From Gammaproteobacteria bacterium (GTDB taxonomy: Bacteria; Pseudomonadota; Gammaproteobacteria; Pseudomonadales; Pseudohongiellaceae), in NCBI GenBank assembly GCA_003556835.1, contig PWQG01000320.1, positions 1 to 12,874 of the forward strand: 12,874 nt of DNA. The letters are read 5' to 3'. The notes under the pieces were generated by a model that was not told the DNA's origin, searched no databases, and worked only from the letters and a program-made list of their open reading frames with translations. Both the position numbers and the translations under genes were made by a program. Below are positions 1 to 7,900 of the stretch, piece by piece. Positions within the stretch are counted from its first letter, which is position 1. Every line of letters begins with the position of its first letter.

Positions 1-885
1 CTCTTTCTTCAGGCGCTTGAGCAGTATGGTGAAGCCACTGATAACGCTGAGCTGAAGAGGATGTTCCCCGCTCGAAAAACTTTCCTGGAAGGGCTTTTCC
101 GTCTCAAGATGATCAAGAGCACCAGGCTGATGCTTGGGAGCAAAGCCGAGTATTCAGTCAGGAAGATTTTGAAAAATGAGTTGAAGGTCAATTACATAAG
201 GTTAGATGGACAGCTTTCCGACAAGGCAATTATCTACCTGGATTGTGGTGACTTTCACTTAATTGAAGGTTCGCATAGCTTCAAACTTTGGGTTTACTTG
301 GCACCGCCAAGCCGTCGATTTATTGGATATGATATTTCAACCCTTTCTCACTTTGATTTAACTAATTTTGTGCCCAAGGCTTACCAGAGCGAGTACCCTG
401 ATCTGGCTTACTCAGCAATAGTGCATAGTCCGGCAATATGGCAAAATAAGGTCTTCCAGTTCTTGGCTGATAATGCCATCTCTTTGGATATTGAAGCTCT
501 TCTCAGCAAGGATGATTATAGGAGGTACGTGGCGAGATTTGGGCTGCCTGTTGTCAAGCCAGCGTTACGCAATGTAGACCGAACTGTCCGTGCGGCTTCA
601 ATTGATAATGGCTCCATTCTCAGTAACACCTCCTCAGATACAGAACAAAAAAAGAGTATGCTATCACCGCTCGCCATACAGATACTTCTTTATCTGCACA
701 GGGAGCCGGATAGCAAAGCAAGAGATGTCGCCAGGCATCTTGGATTTCCACTTAAAGACATCAATCATGTTTTGTACTGGGACTTGCAAGGATATTGTCT
801 TCAAGTTTCCGATTTTAACTGGATCAATACAGCAGATGGCGAGAGCGTCCTAAAAAACAGTGGGGTGATCAGTGATGAAGAATAA
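1..885 (+). CDS. EH_signature-like protein, ZorC-like, 3' part (5' end outside window)
   Basis: The frame is open from base 1 to the TAA at 883-885, giving 294 visible residues. The ATG at 61 is probably internal because 20 sense codons precede it in frame, so the gene is cut by the window edge. The key visible feature is Glu89 in an I-E-G-S context after a hydrophobic strand, followed 53 residues later by His142 in an H-S-P-x-x-W context and a helix. This order (E near a beta strand, then H...W) matches my memory of EH_signature (PF15611), the domain of ZorC in Zorya systems. Residues about 220-278 look like a winged helix (a leucine-rich helix, then a V-A-R-H-L-G-F turn), so DNA binding is plausible. 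The 3' end overlaps the SNF2 gene by 11-14 nt, showing translational coupling. The AT-rich composition matches that gene. The ZorC assignment is inference; an unrelated DNA-binding partner of the helicase is the alternative. Confidence 0.5.
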   Translation, partial: LFLQALEQYGEATDNAELKRMFPARKTFLEGLFRLKMIKSTRLMLGSKAEYSVRKILKNELKVNYIRLDGQLSDKAIIYLDCGDFHLIEGSHSFKLWVYLAPPSRRFIGYDISTLSHFDLTNFVPKAYQSEYPDLAYSAIVHSPAIWQNKVFQFLADNAISLDIEALLSKDDYRRYVARFGLPVVKPALRNVDRTVRAASIDNGSILSNTSSDTEQKKSMLSPLAIQILLYLHREPDSKARDVARHLGFPLKDINHVLYWDLQGYCLQVSDFNWINTADGESVLKNSGVISDEE

Positions 886-3800
886 GCTTGCAAAAATCCT
901 GAGAAGCATCCTTCCTGATCGTGCTGATAATCAAGGTGGCGCAGAAAAGTTTGAAGTTACATTTGATGCAGATGGTGTAAAGTTATATTTGGATAAGTCG
1001 GAGTTTGAAAGGCTTGTTTCCGGTGATGGGGCCCCCAACCTTAACCTTCAGTGCGTTGTTCTTCGTATGCTTGAAGAACAGGACCTTGCTTCGCGGTTTC
1101 CTAACGGCTTTAATCTCGATACGCTCGTTGCTGCTTCGCTTGATGATGAGCAAGCTGAAATTCTGGGACTCCCGCCCAGGTTTAAGGGGAGATTTTCGAC
1201 ATCCATCAAAGGGCAATCTAATAGCCACAGCTTTTCTGTAAAAGTTTTTCCAGTTTTTAATGGGGAGCCGGCCCCTTGCCGTATCAAAGGTGCGCTCTTG
1301 GAAATTGGTCCTGGCAATAGCTACCTTCTCGATCAGTCTCAGTTGCTAGCTTTTCAGGCACTCGAAAAGCACTCAATCCTACCTGATAGTCTAAAGGATA
1401 ACAGCGAAAATCTGCGGCTTTTAGCTTCATTTCAGATGGCCAAGCGAAGCGGTATGAACGTTGATTTGAGCCATTTTGAAAGAATCAATGTTGAAAATGC
1501 AGAAGAAGTTGGTGTTATTGCAAAACAATTGCCTGACGGTAGCTTGGAGCTTTTTCCTAGTGTTGGTGATGGTTATGGTTTGGATGATATTGAAAATCGT
1601 ATTGGCCAGTTGGATAATAGCTTCGATGGTGGCGTGATTCGAATCAAGAATAATGTTGTGATTCTTGACGAAGAGAGGATGAGAGGTATTCGAGAAATAA
1701 TGAATAACCGTCGAATACCTGAAGAGCACGTCGCTGATTTCATTAAGTCTCCTTCTGCGTTCCTTGACGCTTCTCTCGTTAACCTTGACCTCGGATTTTC
1801 AGTTCGTGTGCTTGGTGTAGGTAAGATTAAGCATATGGATTTTGGTGGGCTTGATCAGGGCAGTAACGATTGGTTTGGTGTCGAAAGCTCGCCCTCGCCT
1901 CCAGAGATTATCAACAAGCTTGTCAAGAGTCATGAGGAACTTGCGGACCTCCAGAAAAAAATTGATGTTGCTTACTCCCAAGGAGCTGAGGCTATTGAAT
2001 TTCAGGGTGAGAGCATTGATATATCGGATACGAGAAATGTCGAAAGTATTCTGGGCAAGGTGTCGCAATCTCTTGATAATGTAGAGAAGTTAAAAGGCAA
2101 TCTTGATGAAACTGTTGAGCCAAGTAATACCCAAGTTGGTATTATTGTTAAAGATGCAGATGATGTCGGTGATGCTTTAAGAGTCAGGCTCGATAACTAT
2201 AAAATAGAGCGTCAGCCCGACTGGGAAGCCTATGCAAGAAAACCTTTTCCCCATCAGAAGGATGGCGTTGACTGGATGCTGCGGCTCATTGAGCTGAGTG
2301 TTCTGGACGATGCTGACAGTTTAGGTCGTATCCAAGGAGGTATTCTGGCCGATGACATGGGGCTGGGAAAGACATATATGTCACTCGTGGCTATGAATGA
2401 GTACCTGGTTCACAGGAAGCAGCGGGGGCTGAAAGAGAAACCCATTCTCATTGTTGCTCCTCTAAGCCTAGTGGAAAATTGGGAGCAAGAAGTTTCTCTG
2501 ACTTACAAAAACATTCCTTTTAAAGATATCAAAGTTCTGCAGAGTGGCCGGGATCTTTCCGAGTTCAAGAAGAAAGGTGAGAAACGAGAGTCCGTTCAGG
2601 CTTCTGACCTTTTGAACGAGGAGGGGCAGATGGATCAAGACAAGATTCGCTTTGCTCTTCATGTAGGGCCGGATACAGGTTTGAAAAGACTCGATGTCAA
2701 TAGGCGTCTTGTTATTACAACCTATCAAACTCTCCGTGACTATCAGTTCTCACTTTGTCTCGTTGACTGGGGTATGGTAATATTTGATGAGGCTCAAAAT
2801 CTCAAGAACCCAAATACTCTGCAGACTCATGCGGCAAAGGGGCTTAATAGCGATATCACAATACTGGCTACTGGTACTCCTGTAGAGAACTCACTGGGTG
2901 ATTTCTGGTGCCTAATGGATACCGCGCAACCTGGATTGCTCGGGGATTGGGTCTATTTCAGAGATCGATGGGTAACCCCGATACTTCGTGCTTCTGAAGA
3001 TAACAAGGACTCCGTACGAGAATCGGTTGGTCAAGACTTGCGTAGGGCGGCTGGTGGGTTCATGTTGCGTCGTATCAAGGAGGATCAACTCCCAGCGCTT
3101 CCCACGAAGAATATTCAAAGTGGTGTGCCCACGGCATCGCATGGTTCTTCCTATAGTCCTAAGCTTTCGTCTTTGATGAGTGGTGCTCAGTTATCAGCTT
3201 ATAATGAAGTGATTGAGGTCTATCGCAAACGTAGGGCAGAGGAGGAGGATGTCAGGGGCTTTGCTCTTTCTACTTTGCAAAAATTAAGGGCGATTTCTCT
3301 TCATCCGCGTGGTGGTGAGCCGTTGCAGTCTTTGGTTTCCATGCCTGAATCATACCGTGAGATTATGTCTCAATCTGCCAAGATGGCGGTTGTGCTTGAT
3401 GTTCTTGATGAGATAAGAGCTGCTCAAGAAAAAGTCATTATATTTATCCTTTCAAAAAATGTGCAGCGTTTCGTTAAGATTTGGCTGGACAGGATTTACG
3501 GGCTAGATATTAACATAATAAATGGTGATACATCGGCGGTAGAAACGAAAGGTGACAGCCTTACCAGGAAAGGCTTGATTGAGCAATTTGAAGCTATCGA
3601 AGGCTTCAATGTTATTGTGATGTCTCCGGTCGCTGCTGGTGTTGGTTTGACTGTTGTAGGTGCCAACCACGTCATTCATCTGGAGCGTCACTGGAATCCG
3701 GCTAAAGAGGCGCAAGCTACTGACAGGATTTATCGCATTGGCCAAAAAAAGGATGTCTACATTCACATTCCGGCTGCCTTACACCCGGACTTTGATTCAT

Positions 3801-3913
3801 TTGATGTCCATCTTGACAGGTTGCTCAGCGGTAAGCTTCTTTTGAAGGATGCTGTTGTCACTACTGAAGTGGTCAGTGAGAGTGAAGTGATGAAGTCCCT
3901 TGGCCTGGATTGA
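872..3913 (+). CDS. SNF2-family (SF2) DNA translocase/helicase, ZorD-like
   Basis: This is a 1013-residue Swi2/Snf2-type ATPase. Lobe 1 begins with a Q-like motif at H461-Q462. It continues with Walker A in the context DDMGLGKT (K500), motif II DEAQ at 639-642 and motif III TGTP at 667-670. Lobe 2 runs from about 855 and ends with motif VI, QATDRIYRIGQ, at 948-958, which is diagnostic for SNF2 proteins. Residues 1 to about 450 match nothing I recognise; a long N-terminal domain before the motor is also found in ZorD. I see no nuclease motif. The start is GTG 872 or ATG 875; a GGGG stretch at 862-865 can serve either, and both overlap the upstream gene. Coupling to an EH-like protein supports ZorD, which acts on phage DNA downstream of the ZorAB membrane complex. 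DrmD of DISARM is the main alternative, but no DISARM methyltransferase or DrmABC gene accompanies it. SNF2 motor is certain; ZorD is inference. Confidence 0.9.
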   Translation: MMKNKLAKILRSILPDRADNQGGAEKFEVTFDADGVKLYLDKSEFERLVSGDGAPNLNLQCVVLRMLEEQDLASRFPNGFNLDTLVAASLDDEQAEILGLPPRFKGRFSTSIKGQSNSHSFSVKVFPVFNGEPAPCRIKGALLEIGPGNSYLLDQSQLLAFQALEKHSILPDSLKDNSENLRLLASFQMAKRSGMNVDLSHFERINVENAEEVGVIAKQLPDGSLELFPSVGDGYGLDDIENRIGQLDNSFDGGVIRIKNNVVILDEERMRGIREIMNNRRIPEEHVADFIKSPSAFLDASLVNLDLGFSVRVLGVGKIKHMDFGGLDQGSNDWFGVESSPSPPEIINKLVKSHEELADLQKKIDVAYSQGAEAIEFQGESIDISDTRNVESILGKVSQSLDNVEKLKGNLDETVEPSNTQVGIIVKDADDVGDALRVRLDNYKIERQPDWEAYARKPFPHQKDGVDWMLRLIELSVLDDADSLGRIQGGILADDMGLGKTYMSLVAMNEYLVHRKQRGLKEKPILIVAPLSLVENWEQEVSLTYKNIPFKDIKVLQSGRDLSEFKKKGEKRESVQASDLLNEEGQMDQDKIRFALHVGPDTGLKRLDVNRRLVITTYQTLRDYQFSLCLVDWGMVIFDEAQNLKNPNTLQTHAAKGLNSDITILATGTPVENSLGDFWCLMDTAQPGLLGDWVYFRDRWVTPILRASEDNKDSVRESVGQDLRRAAGGFMLRRIKEDQLPALPTKNIQSGVPTASHGSSYSPKLSSLMSGAQLSAYNEVIEVYRKRRAEEEDVRGFALSTLQKLRAISLHPRGGEPLQSLVSMPESYREIMSQSAKMAVVLDVLDEIRAAQEKVIIFILSKNVQRFVKIWLDRIYGLDINIINGDTSAVETKGDSLTRKGLIEQFEAIEGFNVIVMSPVAAGVGLTVVGANHVIHLERHWNPAKEAQATDRIYRIGQKKDVYIHIPAALHPDFDSFDVHLDRLLSGKLLLKDAVVTTEVVSESEVMKSLGLD

Positions 3914-4054
3914 TGGTAAAGTCAATTTTGACACTCCTTGGGAGGTAGTGTGTAGCCTATCTTGCCCACTTAACAGGTTGAGCCGAGTATTCGAGGGAAA
4001 TGATTTCTCGGTCAATGTCGCTAACAGGAATTGAACCGCGCCCAAGTTCATCAA

Positions 4055-4080
4055 TGTATTTCAGCTTTGTATTTCAGCTT
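4055..4080. repeat. 13-bp perfect tandem duplication
   Basis: The unit TGTATTTCAGCTT occurs twice head to tail (4055-4067 and 4068-4080), and the next base is again T. Two perfect copies are consistent with replication slippage or a recombination junction. The AT-rich unit resembles the left block in composition, and the repeat lies in the zone where composition changes. Confidence 0.9.
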
Positions 4081-4285
4081 TACGACGAGGAGGATGGGAA
4101 AATGGTAAACGGGTGTTGATCGAAATCTCTCGAGGTGACGTTGTTGTTTCTTGCCTGGGGAACTGGTAATCAGCTAGTAGTTGTGACCGCAGGGCGTCCG
4201 CACCTCGCCATCGAATACAGCACTGGAGCGTTGCGTTCTGCTGGGCTATTGTCTGTCAGAGTAAACTAACCTGGCTTGACCAAGT

Positions 4286-4291
4286 GGGGGA
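4286..4291 (+). promoter_or_regulatory. Ribosome binding site of the antitoxin gene
   Basis: GGGGGA lies 6 nt before the ATG at 4298 and fixes that start. Another ATG at 4291 is out of frame and has no comparable site. Confidence 0.65.
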
Positions 4292-4297
4292 TGTGCA

Positions 4298-4537
4298 ATG
4301 GAATCCGTCAATATCCATGAAGCCAAGACGCGGCTCTCGCAGCTGATCGCCCGCGCCCAGCAGGGTGAAGGCTTCATCATCGCCAAGGCGGGCAAACCGA
4401 TGGTGCGTGTCACTCCCATCGATAGCCCGGAGCCTGGCCATCAGAAGCGCCTGGGGTTCCTGGCCGGGCAGTTCAGGGTGCCGGATGATTTCGACCGCAT
4501 GGCCGAGCACGAAATTGCCAGCATGTTCGGAGCTTGA
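4298..4537 (+). CDS. Phd/YefM-family antitoxin
   Basis: This 79-residue protein has the Phd/YefM layout. The N-terminal DNA-binding and dimerisation part (1 to about 41) starts with V-N-I-H-E-A-K-T-R-L and includes the A-K-A-G-K-P turn followed by a V-R-V strand. The C-terminal tail contains R-V-P-D-D-F-D and ends I-A-S-M-F-G-A, typical of antitoxins that pair with PIN toxins. Family members neutralise their toxin with the C-terminal tail and repress their own promoter, usually together with the toxin. A PIN-domain gene follows after 1 nt, which supports the pairing. A Phd-type antitoxin with a VapC-like toxin is a common combination. As the first gene of a tight four-gene cluster, it may also control the helicases downstream; that part is inference. 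Confidence 0.9.
   Translation: MESVNIHEAKTRLSQLIARAQQGEGFIIAKAGKPMVRVTPIDSPEPGHQKRLGFLAGQFRVPDDFDRMAEHEIASMFGA
4529..4532 (+). promoter_or_regulatory. Ribosome binding site of the PIN toxin gene, inside the antitoxin gene
   Basis: GGAG sits 6 nt before the GTG at 4539 and decides that start. A longer in-frame reading back to 4365 would lie mostly inside the antitoxin gene and lacks PIN homology. Confidence 0.65.
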
Positions 4538-4538
4538 G

Positions 4539-4925
4539 GTGAACCTGCTGCTGGATACCCACCTGCTGCTATGGGCGGCCGCTGAGCCCGAGAAGCTCTC
4601 GGCCGAAGCGGTGGCGTTGATCACCGATGACGATAACCGTCTCTATTTCAGCGCTGCCAGCCTCTGGGAGGTGGTGATCAAGAACAGCCTGCAGCGGCCA
4701 GACTTCCATGTCGATCCCCACCTGCTGAGGCGCGGCCTGATCGACAACGGCTACAGCGAGCTGAGCATCAGCGCCCAGCACACCCTGGGGATAGCGCACC
4801 TGCCACCTATTCATAAAGACCCCTTCGACAGGATTCTGGTCGCCCAGGCAGAGGCTGAGGGGCTTTTGCTACTGACGTCTGATGAGTGGGTGGCCCAGTA
4901 CCCCGGCCCCATTCGCCGCGTTTGA
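4539..4925 (+). CDS. VapC-like PIN-domain ribonuclease toxin
   Basis: The start is the GTG at 4539, giving 128 residues, a normal size for a single-domain PIN toxin. The first strand holds the LLLDTHLLLW signature with Asp6. Glu44 lies in the S-L-W-E motif, and Asp97 in the D-P-F-D-R motif. Asp115, in the T-S-D near the end, completes the acidic cluster that binds Mg2+/Mn2+ in PIN nucleases. All expected catalytic acids are present, so the enzyme looks intact. Family members cleave RNA, often tRNA or rRNA, and stop growth unless bound by the antitoxin. The gene starts 1 nt after the antitoxin stop and ends 31 nt before the giant helicase, so the pair sits at the head of a probable helicase operon. 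The exact RNA target cannot be read from the sequence. Confidence 0.92.
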   Translation: MNLLLDTHLLLWAAAEPEKLSAEAVALITDDDNRLYFSAASLWEVVIKNSLQRPDFHVDPHLLRRGLIDNGYSELSISAQHTLGIAHLPPIHKDPFDRILVAQAEAEGLLLLTSDEWVAQYPGPIRRV

Positions 4926-4946
4926 TCCTTCGAAACCGATTTCAAC

Positions 4947-4951
4947 AAGGA
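4947..4951 (+). promoter_or_regulatory. Ribosome binding site of the giant helicase gene
   Basis: AAGGA lies 5 nt before the ATG at 4957. This supports 4957 as the start over an in-frame ATG at 4882, which would overlap the toxin gene and add 25 residues of low-complexity sequence. Confidence 0.65.
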
Positions 4952-4956
4952 CCGCT

Positions 4957-7900
4957 ATGATCCCCGGCCTGCTAGCCAGCGAAGTCTCCGCGGCGCTACG
5001 CGAATTCATCGTCACCGGTTATGAAACCGAAACCGCGCCATTCAAGGGCGAGTTCCGCCGCCTGGTGGAGGAGCAGCAGGAGGGCGAGGCGTTCCTCAAG
5101 GGCCCTTACGTCTCTGTTGGGCTGCCGTTTCTGACTGGCGCTGCCGGCCGGGATTTTTTCCCGAGCCTTGCAACTGAATTTCCGCCTTACGCCCATCAGG
5201 AACAGGCGTGGAAGCGGCTCGTTTCCAGCGGGCCGGCGGTGAATACTCTGGTGGCCACCGGTACCGGTTCGGGCAAGACGGAATGTTTCCTCTATCCGGT
5301 GCTGGATCATTGCCAGCGAGAGGGCGGCCCGGGTATCAAGGCGATCGTGATCTACCCCATGAACGCCCTGGCCACGGACCAGGCCAAACGTTTCGCCGAG
5401 ATCATTCACAGCCAGCCGGCGCTCAAGGGCCTCAGGGTGGGGCTGTTTGTGGGCGGCGATGCCGGTGGCAGCCAGACCATGGGGCCGGGGCAGGTGATTA
5501 CCGACAAGGCGGTGCTGCGCGAGAGCCCGCCGGATGTGCTGCTTACCAACTACAAGATGCTCGACTACCTGCTGATGCGCCCCAAGGATCAGTCGCTGTG
5601 GGCCCATAACGGGCCGGAGACCCTGCGCTATCTGGTGGTCGATGAGCTGCACACCTTCGATGGCGCCCAGGGCACCGATCTGTCTCTGCTGATTCGCCGC
5701 CTGCGCGCGCGTTTCGATATGACGCCGGATCAGCTGATCTGTGTAGGCACCTCCGCGACCCTCGGGGGAGAAGAGAGCATCAGCGGGCTGCTGCACTACG
5801 CCGGCGATATCTTCTCTAGCCCCTTCCGGCGTGATGCGGTAATCAGCGAACAGCGTCAGACCGATTCCGAGTTTCTCGACAACATCGCCTTCCTCTCGCC
5901 CAACCCCGAGGTCGGGCCAGAAGACCTCAGGGTCGCGTTGCGCCATGGCCTCTCGGCCTATCTGCACAAGGCCTATGAGCTTTACTTCAGCAAGCCGCCG
6001 GGTGACGACCTGATGACGGACTCCGGCCGCACCGCCCTGGGCCGGGAACTGAAGCAGCACGGGCAGCTGGCCAACCTGTTGCGCCAGCTCAAGCTGAGCC
6101 CGGGAACCCCGACGTTCCGCGATCTGGCCGAGCGGCTGGCCGCCCAGATTCCCTCTCGCTTGCAGCGTCAGCCCGAGCTCGCGCTGATCGCGCTGCTCTC
6201 GCTGATGGCCCACGCGCGGGATACGGTGGGAAGACCCTTCGTTCAGCTGCGCCTGCAGCTGTGGTCTCGGGAACTGCGCCGCATCGTGGGCAGCCTGCGC
6301 GAGCCTGGTCCACTGGTGGACCCCACGGAGGCGCTGGTAGAGGATGACTCGACCAGCCGCCCACCGCCGCTGCTGTCGTTTGGTGATGACCAGCCGCCCA
6401 GGGATCAGCGACTGGTGCGCTTGCCGCTGGTGCAGTGTCGGGAGTGTCACGGCACGGCCTGGCTAACGCGCATGGAGATGAGTCATCCCACCGATCAGGT
6501 GGTGGAGACCGAGCTTCAGGCCATCTATTCGGCTTTCTTCGGCCACCAGCAGGAAACGACGCTGCTGCTGCCCTGGCAGCGGGGGGAAGCGCAGTCACCG
6601 GCAGGCATGCGGCTGGAGCACTTCCGGGTGTGTCGCGAGTGCGGCACTACCGCCGCGGTGGAAGGCGGAGCGGAGTGCAAGGGCTGCCAGGCCGGCGCTG
6701 ATGCGCTGGTACGGGTCAGCAAGCCCCATCAGCTCAAGGAGGTGAAGCGGGGCAGCGTCAACAAGGTGATTCACGAGCACGACTGCCCCTGGTGTTCGGC
6801 CCGCTCCGCCCTCGTGGTGTTCGGTGCCCGGGCGGCCAGCCTCAGCGCGGTGGCCATTCACCAGCTGTTCAGCAGCCGCGATAACGACGACCGCAAGCTG
6901 CTCACCTTCAGCGATTCCGTTCAGGATGCCACCCACCGTGCGGGTTTCTTCGCCGCACGCACCTGGCAGAACAATGTGCGCATGGCGCTGACGCAGCTGT
7001 TGGAGAGCAGCACGAAGCCGCTGCCCCTGCTCGAGCTGCCTGCGCGCTTCGAGGCCTGGTGGCTGAATGATCAGGCGAGTCAGGGGGGTGGGCAGCTAGG
7101 GAAAGGGCATCAGGGGCGCCTGACACTGCCGCAATACCTGCGCGAGTTCATGCCCCCGGACAAGCGCTACCGAGCCGACTTTGAGTTCTTCGAGCAGTCC
7201 GGCGAGGTCGCAGAGCCGGCGCCACTGCTCAAGCTGATTCGCGAGCGGATGCTGTGGCAGGCCCTGGAGGATCTCGGCTGGCGATCCCAGGTGGGGCGTT
7301 CACTGAACCGGCTTGGTATCGCGGCCGTGGGGTGGCCCCTGGAGCGGGCCAATCAGGCGGCCAACGCCTGGGCCAAGACGGTAGATAACACCCTGGGCTA
7401 TCGCATCCATGCCGAAGCGGCCAATGGCCTCATGCTCGGGTTGATGCAGCATCTGGTCGGCCTCGGGGCGTTTGGTCTGGATGATCTTGGCGCCTACCGC
7501 CAGAAGTTCGGAAAAACCTACCTGCTCACTTTCCTCAACTATGCGCCGCCCATCGGGCCCGCCTCGCCGCGTCCGAAGTTTCCCGCGTCGGCCAAGGGGG
7601 AGGGCTATGAGCCAGTGAGCCATGCCAGTGCCGCACAATCATGGTATGAGCGCTGGCTAGCCTGCCTTAACCCCGCGGCGCTGATCGATCGCAAGCAACT
7701 CGAGCAGGTGCTGATGGCGGCATTGTCGGCCCTCTGTGACTGCGGCCTGCTGCGCGAGGAGGTGAACGAGCGCGGGGTCAGGCTCTGGTCGCTCACCCCG
7801 GAAAGCCTGACGATTACCACGGTGGTGGAGGCGGTGGAGTGCCAGGGCTATCGACCCATGCATGTGCCCGCCGCCCACGCCGAAGCCTGGCTGGGGCTCC

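Larger units (their letters stand above)
3914..4297. other. Intergenic region between the two gene blocks
   Basis: No convincing gene lies in these 384 bases; frames are short in both strands and lack a Shine-Dalgarno/start pair leading to a meaningful protein. It marks the switch from AT-rich genes on the left to GC-rich genes on the right. It contains a short palindrome (3921-3932), a weak hairpin with two G-T pairs (3992-4010), and a 13-bp tandem duplication (4055-4080). None of these is followed by a T-run, so I cannot identify a terminator for the left operon. The promoter of the right operon is expected in the second half, but no strong -35/-10 pair is visible; TTGTTT (4144-4149) with TAATCA (4167-4172) at 17-nt spacing is the best weak candidate. 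Confidence 0.7.

Noticed and set aside
3921..3932. Short palindrome right after the SNF2 stop codon
   Set aside because: Only 5 bp per arm with a 2-base loop and no T-tract; it could be chance.
3992..4010. Hairpin considered as the terminator of the left operon
   Set aside because: The stem has 7 pairs with two G-T pairs and no T-run follows. It is too weak to call.
4027..4037. tRNA T-arm-like string on the minus strand (complement of GGAATTGAACC)
   Set aside because: The flanking bases do not form a 5-bp T stem beyond two pairs, and no acceptor or anticodon arm is present. Neither a tRNA nor a clear attachment site is supported.
4365..4538. Longer N-terminal reading of the PIN toxin
   Set aside because: It would overlap the antitoxin gene for 173 bases, and its translation has no PIN-like sequence. 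The GTG at 4539 has a well-placed GGAG and begins the PIN signature.
4882..4956. Upstream in-frame ATG for the giant helicase
   Set aside because: It lies inside the toxin gene. The ATG at 4957 has AAGGA 5 nt before it and gives a folded-looking N-terminus.
4996..6450. Long open frame on the minus strand (484 codons)
   Set aside because: It lies wholly antisense to the giant helicase in GC-rich DNA, where strong third-position bias produces long empty frames. Its translation is low-complexity and shows no known motif.
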